A stretch of 9,113 nt of DNA from JBGOUV01 sp041477815 (GCA_041477815.1 JBGOUV010000282.1:1-9113), one strand, 5' to 3'; shown: positions 1-6,400, counted from the stretch's first letter. The notes: generated by a model not told the origin, from the sequence alone. Numbers and translations: made by a program.

Positions 1-135
1 CCGCAGCCGCTCGGCCAGCAGCGCCCCCGCGTCCGGCGCGCCCGGCCCATAGTCCGGCTGCACCCACTCCAGTTCCACGCCCTCCGGAAACCGCACTTCC
101 AGGGTCCCACGGCCAAACGGCAAGCTGCGCGTCAT
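1..135 (-). CDS. LarA-like (DUF2088) protein, N-terminal 45 codons only
   Basis: The frame opens at an ATG on the minus strand (complement of 133-135) and runs off the left edge with no stop. Its first residues, MTRSLPFGRGTLEVRFPEGV, match the start typical of the LarA/DUF2088 family: a short strand, a YGRG-like turn, then a strand ending in a proline-rich segment. LarA is a cytoplasmic lactate racemase that uses a nickel-pincer nucleotide; many homologues act on other 2-hydroxy acids or are uncharacterised. The cofactor-binding lysine and histidines would lie beyond the window, so activity cannot be judged. The start is nine bases downstream of the stop of the 174-aa gene, so the two are probably co-transcribed. 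No strong SD is seen, which would fit translational coupling. The family call rests on this short N-terminus alone. Confidence 0.62.
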   Translation of the reverse strand, partial: MTRSLPFGRGTLEVRFPEGVELEWVQPDYGPGAPDAGALLAERLR

Positions 136-144
136 GCCTACATT

Positions 145-669
145 CTAGTGTGGAAACCACCGCTCCATCATCTGCCACCGCTTCCGCAACCACTCTTCCG
201 GAAGGTGCTCCGGTCCTTCTCTCACCGTCACCTCATGCCACCGGCTGTGGACGTACTCTGCCACCGTCGACGCAAACGAAGCCCCCGCGTACCGCAACAA
301 CCTCCGGCGGCTGGCGGCCGACACCTGCCCCCCCAACAACGCCCGCTTCTCCCCCAGCGCGTCCTCATCGATCTCCCCCTCCACCCCGGCCTCGATCTCC
401 TCTCCGATCACCCGCAACCACTCTTCGCGCTCCGCCGGCGTGGTGACCTCCCACAGCGCCTGCCCCACGCACAGCAGTACCTCCAGCGCTGCGTCATGCT
501 CTTCCACGCTCCCCGTGGCCACCGTGACCTCCAGGCCCTCCTCGGTTCGCCTCCACTGGGACCCAAACCCCGGCTCCGCCTCCAAACGAACCTGCACGGG
601 TCCGACCCGCTTCGCGATGGTCTCGGGCAAGGCCCCTACCGCCTCCTCGATCATGCCAAACTCTGTCAT
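145..669 (-). CDS. Hypothetical protein, 174 aa, acidic and helical
   Basis: I do not recognise this family. The 174-aa protein has no signal peptide and no membrane segment, so it should be cytoplasmic. Residues 25-52 look like two beta strands (VQVRLEAE and GLEVTVAT). Residues 56-115 are mainly helical and rich in Glu. The C-terminus (about 130-174) has a His/Trp/Arg-rich run including EYVHSRWHEV and ends in RWFPH. Conserved-looking His, Glu and Trp residues there could bind a metal or ligand, but that is a guess. The ATG at 669 is supported by GAGGG five bases upstream. The gene precedes the LarA-like gene with a nine-base gap and diverges from the MFS gene. Strong third-position C/G bias in this frame, with regular helix patterns, supports a real gene. 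Confidence 0.72.
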   Translation of the reverse strand: MTEFGMIEEAVGALPETIAKRVGPVQVRLEAEPGFGSQWRRTEEGLEVTVATGSVEEHDAALEVLLCVGQALWEVTTPAEREEWLRVIGEEIEAGVEGEIDEDALGEKRALLGGQVSAASRRRLLRYAGASFASTVAEYVHSRWHEVTVREGPEHLPEEWLRKRWQMMERWFPH

Positions 670-672
670 AAT
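667..672 (+). promoter_or_regulatory. Possible -10 box (CATAAT) of the MFS gene
   Basis: CATAAT lies nine bases before the ATG at 682, in otherwise GC-rich sequence, and there is no SD before that ATG. A start site about seven bases after this box would give an almost leaderless mRNA. No convincing -35 box is seen, and the box overlaps the start codon of the divergent gene. Confidence 0.3.
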
Positions 673-681
673 CGCCCTCGC

Positions 682-1935
682 ATGTCCTCCGACCAGCCCG
701 TCTTCTCCCAGCGGTCCCTGGTCCTCCTGGTAGCCCTCCTCCTGGCCTCCACCACCATCAACTATATCGACCGGCAGGTGCTTTCTGTCCTCGCCCCGGT
801 TCTACGGGACGAGTTCCATCTCTCCAACTCCCAGTACGCCGCCATTCTCAACGCTTTCCTGATTACGTATGCCTTCTCCTACGCCGCCGCCGGCTGGGTG
901 ATGGACCGTCTGGGCGTCGGACGCGGCCTCACCCTCTGCCTCTCCTGGTGGTCCGCCGCCGGCATGCTCACCGCGCTCGCCCGCGGACCCCTCAGCCTCG
1001 GCTTCTACCGCGCCCTGCTCGCCGTCGGCGAAGGCGGCGGCTGGCCCAGCTTCGCCAAAGCCGTGGCGCTCTGGGTCCCGCCCAACGCCCGCACCCTGGC
1101 CATCGGCGTCTGCAACTCCGGCTCCTCGCTCGGCGCCCTCCTCGCCCCTCCCCTGGTCGTGTTCGTGACCCAGAGCTACAGCTGGCGCGCCGCCTTCCTC
1201 GTCACCGGCGGACTAGGCTTCCTCTGGGTCCTCGCCTTCCAGCTCTTCCGCGCCGCTCACCCCCGCATGCGGGAAACCGACCGCGGCCAGTCCGACGCCA
1301 GCGTCCCCCGCGTCCCGTGGCGCTCCCTGATCGCCTACCGCCAGACCTGGGCCGTCTTCTTCTGCCGCTTCTTCGCCGACCCCCTCTGGTATTTCTACGT
1401 CTTCTGGATTCCCGAATTCCTGGTCCGCGAGCGCGGCCTCGACCTCGCCGGCATCGGCGCCGTAGCCTGGATCCCCTTCGTCTGTTCCGACATCGCCAAC
1501 TTCGCCGGCGGCTATCTCACCCTCCGCCTCCAACGCGCCGGCTGGAGTCCCAACCGCACCCGCAAAACCTTAATGGTTGTCGCGACCCTGATATCCCCCA
1601 TCGGCATCGTCGCCGTCTTCATGAAATCCGTCCCCTGGACCCTAACCTTCATCTGCATCGCCATCTTCTTCTGGATCTTCTGGTCCGTAACGGTCCACAC
1701 CCTCCCCGGCGACTACTTCCCGCCCCACGCCGTCGCTTCCGTCTATGGATTCGCCGGAACCGGCTCGACGGTCGGTTCCGTCATCAGCACCTGGGCCGTA
1801 GGTCGTACGCTGGATCTAACCCACTCCTACGTCCCAGTCTTCCTAGGCATCGGCCTGCTCATGCCTGTCGCCCTGGCGGTCGGCTTCGCCCTGATGGGCC
1901 GGGTCGAACCCGTCAGCCTCCCCGAAAACACCTGA
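682..1935 (+). CDS. MFS transporter, anion:cation symporter (hexuronate/sugar-acid type)
   Basis: This 417-aa inner-membrane transporter belongs to the ACS group of the major facilitator superfamily, which includes ExuT, GudP and DgoT. They import hexuronates, glucarate or galactonate with protons. The sequence shows TM1 with NYIDRQVLSVLAPVLRDEF (27-45), the loop 2-3 motif GWVMDRLGVGRG (71-82), and the family-typical block RALLAVGEGGGWPSFAKAV (110-128) followed by NSGSSLGALLAPP (145-157). About 12 hydrophobic segments are visible, with a polar central loop at 190-215. The same frame is open upstream from 148, but that part is antisense to the 174-aa gene and not membrane-like, so ATG 682 is the natural start. 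No SD is visible. Substrate is uncertain; the LarA-like neighbour would fit a hydroxy or sugar acid. Confidence 0.88.
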   Translation: MSSDQPVFSQRSLVLLVALLLASTTINYIDRQVLSVLAPVLRDEFHLSNSQYAAILNAFLITYAFSYAAAGWVMDRLGVGRGLTLCLSWWSAAGMLTALARGPLSLGFYRALLAVGEGGGWPSFAKAVALWVPPNARTLAIGVCNSGSSLGALLAPPLVVFVTQSYSWRAAFLVTGGLGFLWVLAFQLFRAAHPRMRETDRGQSDASVPRVPWRSLIAYRQTWAVFFCRFFADPLWYFYVFWIPEFLVRERGLDLAGIGAVAWIPFVCSDIANFAGGYLTLRLQRAGWSPNRTRKTLMVVATLISPIGIVAVFMKSVPWTLTFICIAIFFWIFWSVTVHTLPGDYFPPHAVASVYGFAGTGSTVGSVISTWAVGRTLDLTHSYVPVFLGIGLLMPVALAVGFALMGRVEPVSLPENT

Positions 1936-1974
1936 CAACCAGCTTCCGGTGGGTGATTTTCAACCGAGTGCTCA

Positions 1975-1989
1975 TGGGCCTGCGGCCCA
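1975..1989 (+). terminator. Hairpin after the MFS gene
   Basis: TGGGCC-TGC-GGCCCA forms a perfect 6-bp stem with a 3-base loop, 40 bases past the MFS stop. No T-run follows, so it is at best a weak or Rho-assisted terminator or an mRNA 3'-end stabiliser. Confidence 0.35.
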
Positions 1990-1999
1990 CCAAAGGTGA

Positions 2000-2054
2000 T
2001 GAAGAAGCGGCCGGTATGGCCGGGTATTTTCGCCGGTTCTTCGCCGCGTCTTCA
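2000..2054. repeat. Overlapping inverted repeats in the convergent gap
   Basis: TGAAGAAGCGGC (2000-2011) pairs with GCCGCGTCTTCA (2043-2054) with one mismatch. GAAGAAGCGG (2001-2010) can instead pair with CCGGTTCTTC (2033-2042), also with one mismatch. GGCCGG occurs twice inside the loop. The gap between convergent genes could hold a two-way terminator or a REP-like element. No copy is seen elsewhere in the window. Confidence 0.45.
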
Positions 2055-2065
2055 ACGGAGCGATT

Positions 2066-2093
2066 ACCCAAGACCCAACACCCGGGACCCGAC
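2066..2093 (-). repeat. Four heptamers ACCC-NNN (GGGT on the minus strand)
   Basis: ACCC occurs at 2066, 2073, 2080 and 2087, exactly seven bases apart, with variable triplets aag, aac, ggg and gac between. On the minus strand this gives four GGG runs with four-base loops, which fits the G-quadruplex pattern. It begins just after the stop of the kinase-like gene and would lie in that gene's 3' untranslated RNA. Confidence 0.6.
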
Positions 2094-2094
2094 T

Positions 2095-2922
2095 TTACCC
2101 TCGTGGCGGCAGGTCATACAGCACCGCCGACTCGCCCTTCTTGGCCACTTCCTCGTCGAAGAACTTCACGATCTGGTCCCGGCGCTTCAGAATCCCGTCG
2201 ACCTCCATCCCCGTCAGGTACTTGCCGACCCGCTGCTGGATCGCCTTCTTGTCCAGCGTCCGGAGCTTGGCCAGCAGATTCTTGTCGCACTGTACGAGGT
2301 TCTTGGGATTCTCCAGCTTGTTCATCAGCCGGAAGGCCCGGGTGTGGTCGATCATCCAGATGTTCCAGTCCTTGTCGATCACCAGGTTTCCCAGGTTCCG
2401 ATCGGTATTGTAGATGAGCTGGTCGAACACCCGCACCGCGTACATCTGCTTGTTCCACCGGTCCAGATCCGGCGGCTGCTGGCTCTTTTTCGTCCGCTCC
2501 AGCTCGGTCATCATGGTGCCGTCCACCCACCACGTGACCGCCGCCGACGTGCCGCCGACCTTCCGCTCCACTGAGGGCGGGATCATGTTTTCGAGCCCCA
2601 CGAGTTTCCCGAGCTCATACGCCGCCATGTTGTACTTGTAACTGTCGCGGAAGTTCAGCTCGGTGCCCCGCTGGGTCTGGTACGACGCCTTGCTGATCTC
2701 GATCGTCTGGATATGCGCGTCGTGCTTCATCTTGCCGTCGTCCAGCGTGGCCCGGCGCGAGTTGGTGACTCCCATGGCCAGGTCCTTGGGCGTCCCCATG
2801 CTGGCCGACTTCAGGAACTGCTCCTTTTCCTCCAGCGACAACTTCGACGCCGTCGGGGCCTCCGACTGCGCCCACGCCGCCAATGCCATCAATCCGAATG
2901 CGAAAGCCGATCTACGAACCAT
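2095..2922 (-). CDS. Exported protein with PI3/4-kinase-like (HipA/SCO1664-type) catalytic motifs
   Basis: The 275-aa protein starts with a signal peptide (MVRR, a hydrophobic stretch to about residue 18, cleavage probably after AWA), so it should be periplasmic or secreted. The mature part resembles the atypical kinase fold of PI3/4-kinases and actinobacterial SCO1664-like proteins. About 50-75 could be the first strands. E103 in NMAAYELGKLVGL (98-110) sits where the helix-C glutamate would be, followed by PPSVER and a WWVDG strand (131-135). FDQLIYNTDRNLGN (166-179) looks like the catalytic loop with D174, R175, N176 and N179. IDHTRAF (191-197) looks like the metal-binding DFG-equivalent, with D192. 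A helical tail follows (199-262). The nucleotide-binding lysine is less certain. A strong SD and ATG 2922 fix the start. CorA lies 94 bases upstream on the same strand. Substrate and activity are unknown; it could be a pseudokinase. Confidence 0.62.
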   Translation of the reverse strand: MVRRSAFAFGLMALAAWAQSEAPTASKLSLEEKEQFLKSASMGTPKDLAMGVTNSRRATLDDGKMKHDAHIQTIEISKASYQTQRGTELNFRDSYKYNMAAYELGKLVGLENMIPPSVERKVGGTSAAVTWWVDGTMMTELERTKKSQQPPDLDRWNKQMYAVRVFDQLIYNTDRNLGNLVIDKDWNIWMIDHTRAFRLMNKLENPKNLVQCDKNLLAKLRTLDKKAIQQRVGKYLTGMEVDGILKRRDQIVKFFDEEVAKKGESAVLYDLPPRG

Positions 2923-2928
2923 CTTGAA

Positions 2929-2935
2929 ACCTCCT
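2929..2935 (-). promoter_or_regulatory. Strong SD of the kinase-like gene
   Basis: On the minus strand AGGAGGT stands six bases before the ATG at 2922. It is the best SD in the window and implies efficient translation independent of corA. Confidence 0.8.
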
Positions 2936-2978
2936 GCTTGTCACTAAGTGTTGCCAGCTCTCCAAATGTTTCACCCAA

Positions 2979-3008
2979 ACTCTACCAGGGCCCCCCGGCA
3001 GGGGTCAA
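2979..3008 (-). promoter_or_regulatory. Possible promoter of the kinase-like gene
   Basis: On the minus strand TTGACC (3003-3008) and TAGAGT (2979-2984) are separated by 18 bases, in the gap after corA. The boxes match the sigma-70 consensus at five and four of six positions. The predicted leader is about 50 bases. Confidence 0.35.
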
Positions 3009-3016
3009 GCGCAAGT

Positions 3017-3916
3017 CTACCACCACTTCTTCCGCCGGAAGTACCACAGCACCGCCACCGTGGTCAGCCCCATCAGCGCCGATACGTACCAGATCGCGCG
3101 CGGATCCTTCTCCCCCGGGATCGCGATGTTCATCCCGTAGAACCCCGTGATCACCACCAGCGGGATCGCCACCGTCCCGTAAACCGTCAGGATTTTCATC
3201 ACTTCGTTGGTCCGGTTGGCCACCGCCGACAGGTACACGTCCAGTGCCCCCGTCAGCAGATCGCGGTAGGTCTCGGTCAGGTCGATGGTCCGCAGCAGGT
3301 GGTCGTAAACATCGCGGTAATAGGCGTAGAGCGACTCGGAGGCGTGCTCCTGGTTCCGCAGGAAGTGCGTTACCAGGTCCCGCATGGAGATGGCGTTGCG
3401 CCGGAACTCCAGCAACTGCCGGCGCATATGGAAGATCCGCCGCAGGCTCCGCGGCGCCGGCTCCCGCAGCACCTCTTCCTCGATCTTGTCGATCTCCTCC
3501 CCCAGCTTGTACAGCGCCGGCAGGTACTCGTCCACGATCACGTCCAGCAGCGTGTACACCAGTCGTCCCACGCTCACCGGACGAGGCGCCGCGCTCAGCC
3601 GGGCGGCGGCCTTCTCGGTCACCTCCGTCTTACCCTCCGGCACCGTCACGATCTGGTGCGGCTGCAGGAACAGGTTGAAGTCCTCGAAGTGAAGCTGTTG
3701 CCGTTCCGCGCTGAACAGCAGCACCTTGGCGACCAGGAATGTGTACTTGTCGTACTCGGTGAGCTTGGCCATCTGCCGGTGATGCCGGCAGTCCTCCACG
3801 TCCAGCTCGTGGAACCCCTGCTGGCGCGCCATTTCGTCCAGGGCCGGAGAATCCGCGTCCGGAATATGCAGCCAGGGCAGATCCCGGATCGTAAGCACCG
3901 CTCCGGGATCGGCCAT
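3017..3916 (-). CDS. corA: CorA family Mg2+/Co2+ transport protein
   Basis: CorA forms a homopentameric inner-membrane channel that imports Mg2+ (also Co2+ or Ni2+) and is gated by Mg2+ bound between its cytoplasmic domains. This 299-aa protein has the expected order: an alpha/beta cytoplasmic domain (about 1-110), a long helical stalk (115-240), TM1 (about 243-259) ending in the hallmark GMN at 261-263 (YGMN), a short acidic periplasmic loop with EKD (269-271), TM2 (about 276-293), and a basic C-terminus RRKKWW. It is slightly shorter than the usual 310-350 residues, with the N-terminal domain on the short side. ATG 3916 follows the phosphatase stop by five bases, and that stop codon lies within a G-rich SD-like stretch (TAGGGGGT). 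Translation is therefore probably coupled to the upstream gene. Some GMN relatives (ZntB) export zinc, so the direction is not certain. Confidence 0.93.
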   Translation of the reverse strand: MADPGAVLTIRDLPWLHIPDADSPALDEMARQQGFHELDVEDCRHHRQMAKLTEYDKYTFLVAKVLLFSAERQQLHFEDFNLFLQPHQIVTVPEGKTEVTEKAAARLSAAPRPVSVGRLVYTLLDVIVDEYLPALYKLGEEIDKIEEEVLREPAPRSLRRIFHMRRQLLEFRRNAISMRDLVTHFLRNQEHASESLYAYYRDVYDHLLRTIDLTETYRDLLTGALDVYLSAVANRTNEVMKILTVYGTVAIPLVVITGFYGMNIAIPGEKDPRAIWYVSALMGLTTVAVLWYFRRKKWW

Positions 3917-3921
3917 ACCCC

Positions 3922-5079
3922 CTATTTCCCGTTGGTGTTGACTGGCTGCGCCGGCTCGCCCGCGTAGATAGGTTTGAACTGTCCCCCGGCGATCTCCAGC
4001 GCCGACGCCCGCCCCTGAAACGCCCGCGGCAGCATCCCCGTATCGATCAGCGTCACCTTGCCGTCAAATCTCGGCGTGATGCGTTTCGAGGCCGGGATGG
4101 TGTGTCCCAGCACCATGTACTTGGCCCGGTACTGCTTCAACACCTGATCCAGCTTCGGCCCCAGCTCCGCCTCCGACTCCTGCGCATAGCCCCGATACCA
4201 CAACGGTCCGGTCGGCGAGGCAAACACCAGGTTCCCCAGCGACAAAAACGTCACCAGGTCGGGATCCACGTTCCCACTCCCGGACTGCTGCACCCGCACC
4301 TCCACATTGGCTTCCGCCTGGGCCTCGTCCAGCGTCTGATACCCCCAGATGACCCCTCGCTGGACCAGCTTCGTCCAGGCCTTATCGTACGTTTCCAGGT
4401 CTTTCCGTATCTGCTGGTTGATCTCCTGGAGGCTCTTGAACTTCAGCCCCGGCCCCAGCCCCCCGTGCAGGAAGATGGTGTCGTCCACCTGGGTCACCGC
4501 GTCCCGCATTCGCAGCCACTTCCCGTACTGACCCTGGGGGCTGAACGCCTGCCGGAACTCGAAGAACCCCAGCGGATGCGCCTCCATCCAGGCCCTTTTG
4601 GCATCCTCCCCGGACGGCGCCGGCTGCCTGGTCCGGGAAGACCGCTGCCGCCGGTACTTCACATAGGCATCATATTCCTTGTCCCGGATCCTCCCCGATT
4701 CCGGTGTGGCGAAGGCCTGAAATTCCTCCGCCGCCACGTACCGCAGGTCGCCGATCATGATCATGGTCTCGTGGTTGCCCAGCAGGGGCCGCACCTCGCC
4801 CCCCTGGGCCTTGGCTTTGTCCACCAGCCCCATGATCAGGTCCAGGGCGTCGCGCGACCGCGGCCCCCGGTCGAGCACGTCCCCGGTCTGCACCAGGACC
4901 GTCTTGCCGGCCTTCCAGGCCAGGTCTTTGTCGAGGATTCCCGCCTCCTGCAGGACGCTCACAAACTGCTCGTAGGCCCCGTGAATATCCCCCACCGCCA
5001 CCACTCGCTCGGCCGCCGGCGCCGCCAGCGACACCAGCAGCGCCAGAACTGCCCGCCGCGTCACCACCGCCCCCTTCAC
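3922..5079 (-). CDS. Exported PPP-family metallophosphoesterase (Shewanella-like phosphatase type)
   Basis: The 385-aa protein has an N-terminal signal peptide (basic start, hydrophobic core about 10-20, cleavage near PAA-ER), so it acts outside the cytoplasm. All PPP-phosphatase signatures appear in order: GDIHG (30-34), GDVLDRG (66-72), GNHE (101-104), HGG (205-207) and GH (325-326), followed by DTG (346-348). These supply the two-metal centre and its catalytic histidine. GDVLDRG in place of GDYVDRG is typical of Shewanella-like phosphatases, some of which remove phosphate from tyrosine. An insert at 115-195 separates the metal motifs and includes a basic run near 141-151. The first codon is GTG and overlaps the upstream stop by four bases (GTGA), with GAGGA six bases before it. 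A second GTG at codon 6 has AAGGGGG five bases upstream, so the true start may be 5064. The natural substrate is unknown. Confidence 0.87.
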   Translation of the reverse strand: MKGAVVTRRAVLALLVSLAAPAAERVVAVGDIHGAYEQFVSVLQEAGILDKDLAWKAGKTVLVQTGDVLDRGPRSRDALDLIMGLVDKAKAQGGEVRPLLGNHETMIMIGDLRYVAAEEFQAFATPESGRIRDKEYDAYVKYRRQRSSRTRQPAPSGEDAKRAWMEAHPLGFFEFRQAFSPQGQYGKWLRMRDAVTQVDDTIFLHGGLGPGLKFKSLQEINQQIRKDLETYDKAWTKLVQRGVIWGYQTLDEAQAEANVEVRVQQSGSGNVDPDLVTFLSLGNLVFASPTGPLWYRGYAQESEAELGPKLDQVLKQYRAKYMVLGHTIPASKRITPRFDGKVTLIDTGMLPRAFQGRASALEIAGGQFKPIYAGEPAQPVNTNGK

Positions 5080-5495
5080 TTCATTTCCTCAACGATGATT
5101 TCCATGATCTGCGAGAGCGTGGGATAGTATGCCACTTTTACCTCGCTCCCGGCAGGCAAATCTTCCAGCCCTACGCTCTTTTTCCCCAGCGCCTTCGCCG
5201 CCTTTTTCCCAAGTGTAACTTTCTCCCGCCCGGCGGCGGTGGGGAACCCCAGCACCAGGTCCCCCTCCGACCGCGCCAAAGTAACGGTTCGTTTCTGCAA
5301 ATCCACTGCCTTGACCTTCCCTTTTATCTTCTCGACCTTCAGAACCCCGGTCGGCTTGTCGCCCAGCTCCGGCAAACCACTCGACTCGCTGATCACCCGC
5401 CTGGTCCCACGGCCCCCACCGGACGGCGGCGGCGTCTGCGCTGCCCCCCACATTGCTCCTACGAGCCCCCAAACGAGGATGGATTTCCCGGCCAT
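5076..5495 (-). CDS. Small exported protein of unknown function, 139 aa
   Basis: The protein starts with a signal peptide (MAGKSILVWGLVGAMWGAAQ, cleavage near residue 19). A Pro/Gly-rich linker (21-31) and a small domain at about 48-139 follow. The pattern VEKIKGKVKAVDLQKRTVTL (54-73), a lysine-rich middle (92-106) and LPAGSEVKVAYYP (113-125) resembles small exported OB-fold-like domains such as DUF5666. In those a hydrophobic strand pair is followed by a 'PGxxVxV' strand. This is a loose resemblance, not an identification. The gene is first in the operon with the phosphatase (four-base overlap) and corA. A possible role is as an accessory or binding partner of the phosphatase in the periplasm. 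No good SD precedes ATG 5495, but TACAAT eight bases upstream suggests a very short leader. Confidence 0.72.
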   Translation of the reverse strand: MAGKSILVWGLVGAMWGAAQTPPPSGGGRGTRRVISESSGLPELGDKPTGVLKVEKIKGKVKAVDLQKRTVTLARSEGDLVLGFPTAAGREKVTLGKKAAKALGKKSVGLEDLPAGSEVKVAYYPTLSQIMEIIVEEMK

Positions 5496-5503
5496 ACTCT
5501 ACC

Positions 5504-5509
5504 ATTGTA
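5504..5509 (-). promoter_or_regulatory. Possible -10 box (TACAAT) of the small-protein/phosphatase/corA operon
   Basis: TACAAT on the minus strand matches the -10 consensus at five of six positions and ends eight bases before the ATG at 5495. The expected -35 place overlaps the perfect palindrome at 5527-5537 and has no good -35 match, so an activator might be needed. Confidence 0.4.
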
Positions 5510-5526
5510 CTCGCGTTTTCCAAGAG

Positions 5527-5537
5527 TAGCCCGGCTA
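5527..5537. promoter_or_regulatory. Perfect palindrome, possible operator
   Basis: TAGCC-C-GGCTA is a perfect inverted repeat centred at 5532, about 17 bases upstream of the TACAAT box, where a -35 element or regulator site would sit. It could also form a small hairpin after the hydrolase stop. It is short, so it may be chance. Confidence 0.25.
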
Positions 5538-5563
5538 AGGAAGGAGGGCGCCACCACCTTGGT

Positions 5564-6354
5564 TCAGCTAAGGAGAAACCGGGTCACCGCCTCGGCGTAC
5601 AGTTCCGGGGCCGTTGTCATTCCCTCATGCGCCTGTCCCGGCAGCTCCTCGATATGCGCGTTGGGCAGGGCAGCCGCGAGAGCGTCGGTGACGTAGAGGT
5701 CGCGGGGACTCTCGGACCCGATCTGGAGAAGCACCGGCACCCCGAGCCTGCTGAAGCGCTCGGGCTGGAAGTCGTATCTGCTCAGCGCGCGAAGGTCTCC
5801 CAGCGAGGCCCGCGCGTCGGCGACGATTGGCGTCCAGGGTTCGGTAGCGCGCAACTCCTCGATCACTTCCACGGGCACGGAAAGTGTATCTCGGAAGAAC
5901 GTAATCGTGAAGTCTTCCCACGCCCCGGCTGCCGCCAGCTCCTCCAGAGGCGCGAGGGCTTTCGGCGATACCGCATGGGGCCAAACCGGCTCGTAGAGCA
6001 CCAGCTTCCGGACGCTGTCTGGAGCGAGCGCGGCGGCGGCGAGACTGCAATGGGCGCCGTAGGAGTGGCCGAGTAGAAACACCGGCTCGCCGGCCGCCCG
6101 GATCACCGCCCCGACATCCTGGACCTATCTTCCAGGCGGTGACCCTCGGTCGCGTCCGTTTCGCCCCGGCCCCGGCGCGCGATGGCGTAAATCGTGAACC
6201 GTTGCTGCAGAATCGGTCTAACGAACTCCCAGTTCGTGTGGTCGTCGCTAAACGCCCCGTGCACCAGGACCAGCGGCGGCCCGCTCCCGTACTTTCCATA
6301 CGAGACGGTCACCCCACCGGGCGACGTGATGCGCTCCCTCCTCGAACCTCGCAT
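5564..6354 (-). pseudogene. Alpha/beta hydrolase broken by a one-base frameshift
   Basis: Two minus-strand frames together encode one alpha/beta hydrolase of about 263 aa, a normal length. The first part (6354 to about 6119) holds the early strand and oxyanion motif LVLVHGAFSDD and the RRGRGETDA segment. The second part (about 6118 to 5564) holds the nucleophile elbow GHSYGA, the strand VLLQIGSESPRD with the likely acid, and the catalytic histidine in GQAHEG. The join is clear: frame one reads HRLEDRSR then goes out of phase, while frame two continues DVGAVIRAAG, the usual helix before the nucleophile. One missing G near 6118-6120 would explain it. A separate start in frame two (GTG or ATG near 6106) would lack the oxyanion strand and be inactive. 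There is no signal peptide, so the ancestor was probably cytoplasmic. The cause may be mutation or assembly error. Confidence 0.85.
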
Positions 6355-6360
6355 CTAATT

Positions 6361-6366
6361 ATGATA
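6361..6366 (-). promoter_or_regulatory. Possible -10 box (TATCAT) of the hydrolase gene
   Basis: TATCAT on the minus strand ends six bases before the ATG at 6354, and no SD precedes that ATG. Transcription would then start at or next to the start codon, giving a leaderless mRNA. No clear -35 box is seen. Confidence 0.35.
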
Positions 6367-6400
6367 TCCCGATTGGCTGATGTCACCGGCAACCTCCAGC

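Noticed and set aside
148..681. The transporter frame is open far upstream of ATG 682, giving a 595-codon reading.
   Set aside because: The extra part is Pro/Arg/Leu-rich, lies antisense to the 174-aa gene, and has no membrane or domain pattern. It is a by-product of high GC content.
2988..3004. C/G-rich run after corA (around CCAGGG and GGCAGGGG) as an intrinsic terminator.
   Set aside because: No stable stem of six or more consecutive pairs with a following T-run was found on the minus strand.
6103..6130. Programmed ribosomal frameshift in the alpha/beta hydrolase.
   Set aside because: No slippery heptamer (X-XXY-YYZ), downstream pseudoknot or SD-like stimulator is visible around the join. 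A single-base deletion or sequence error is simpler.
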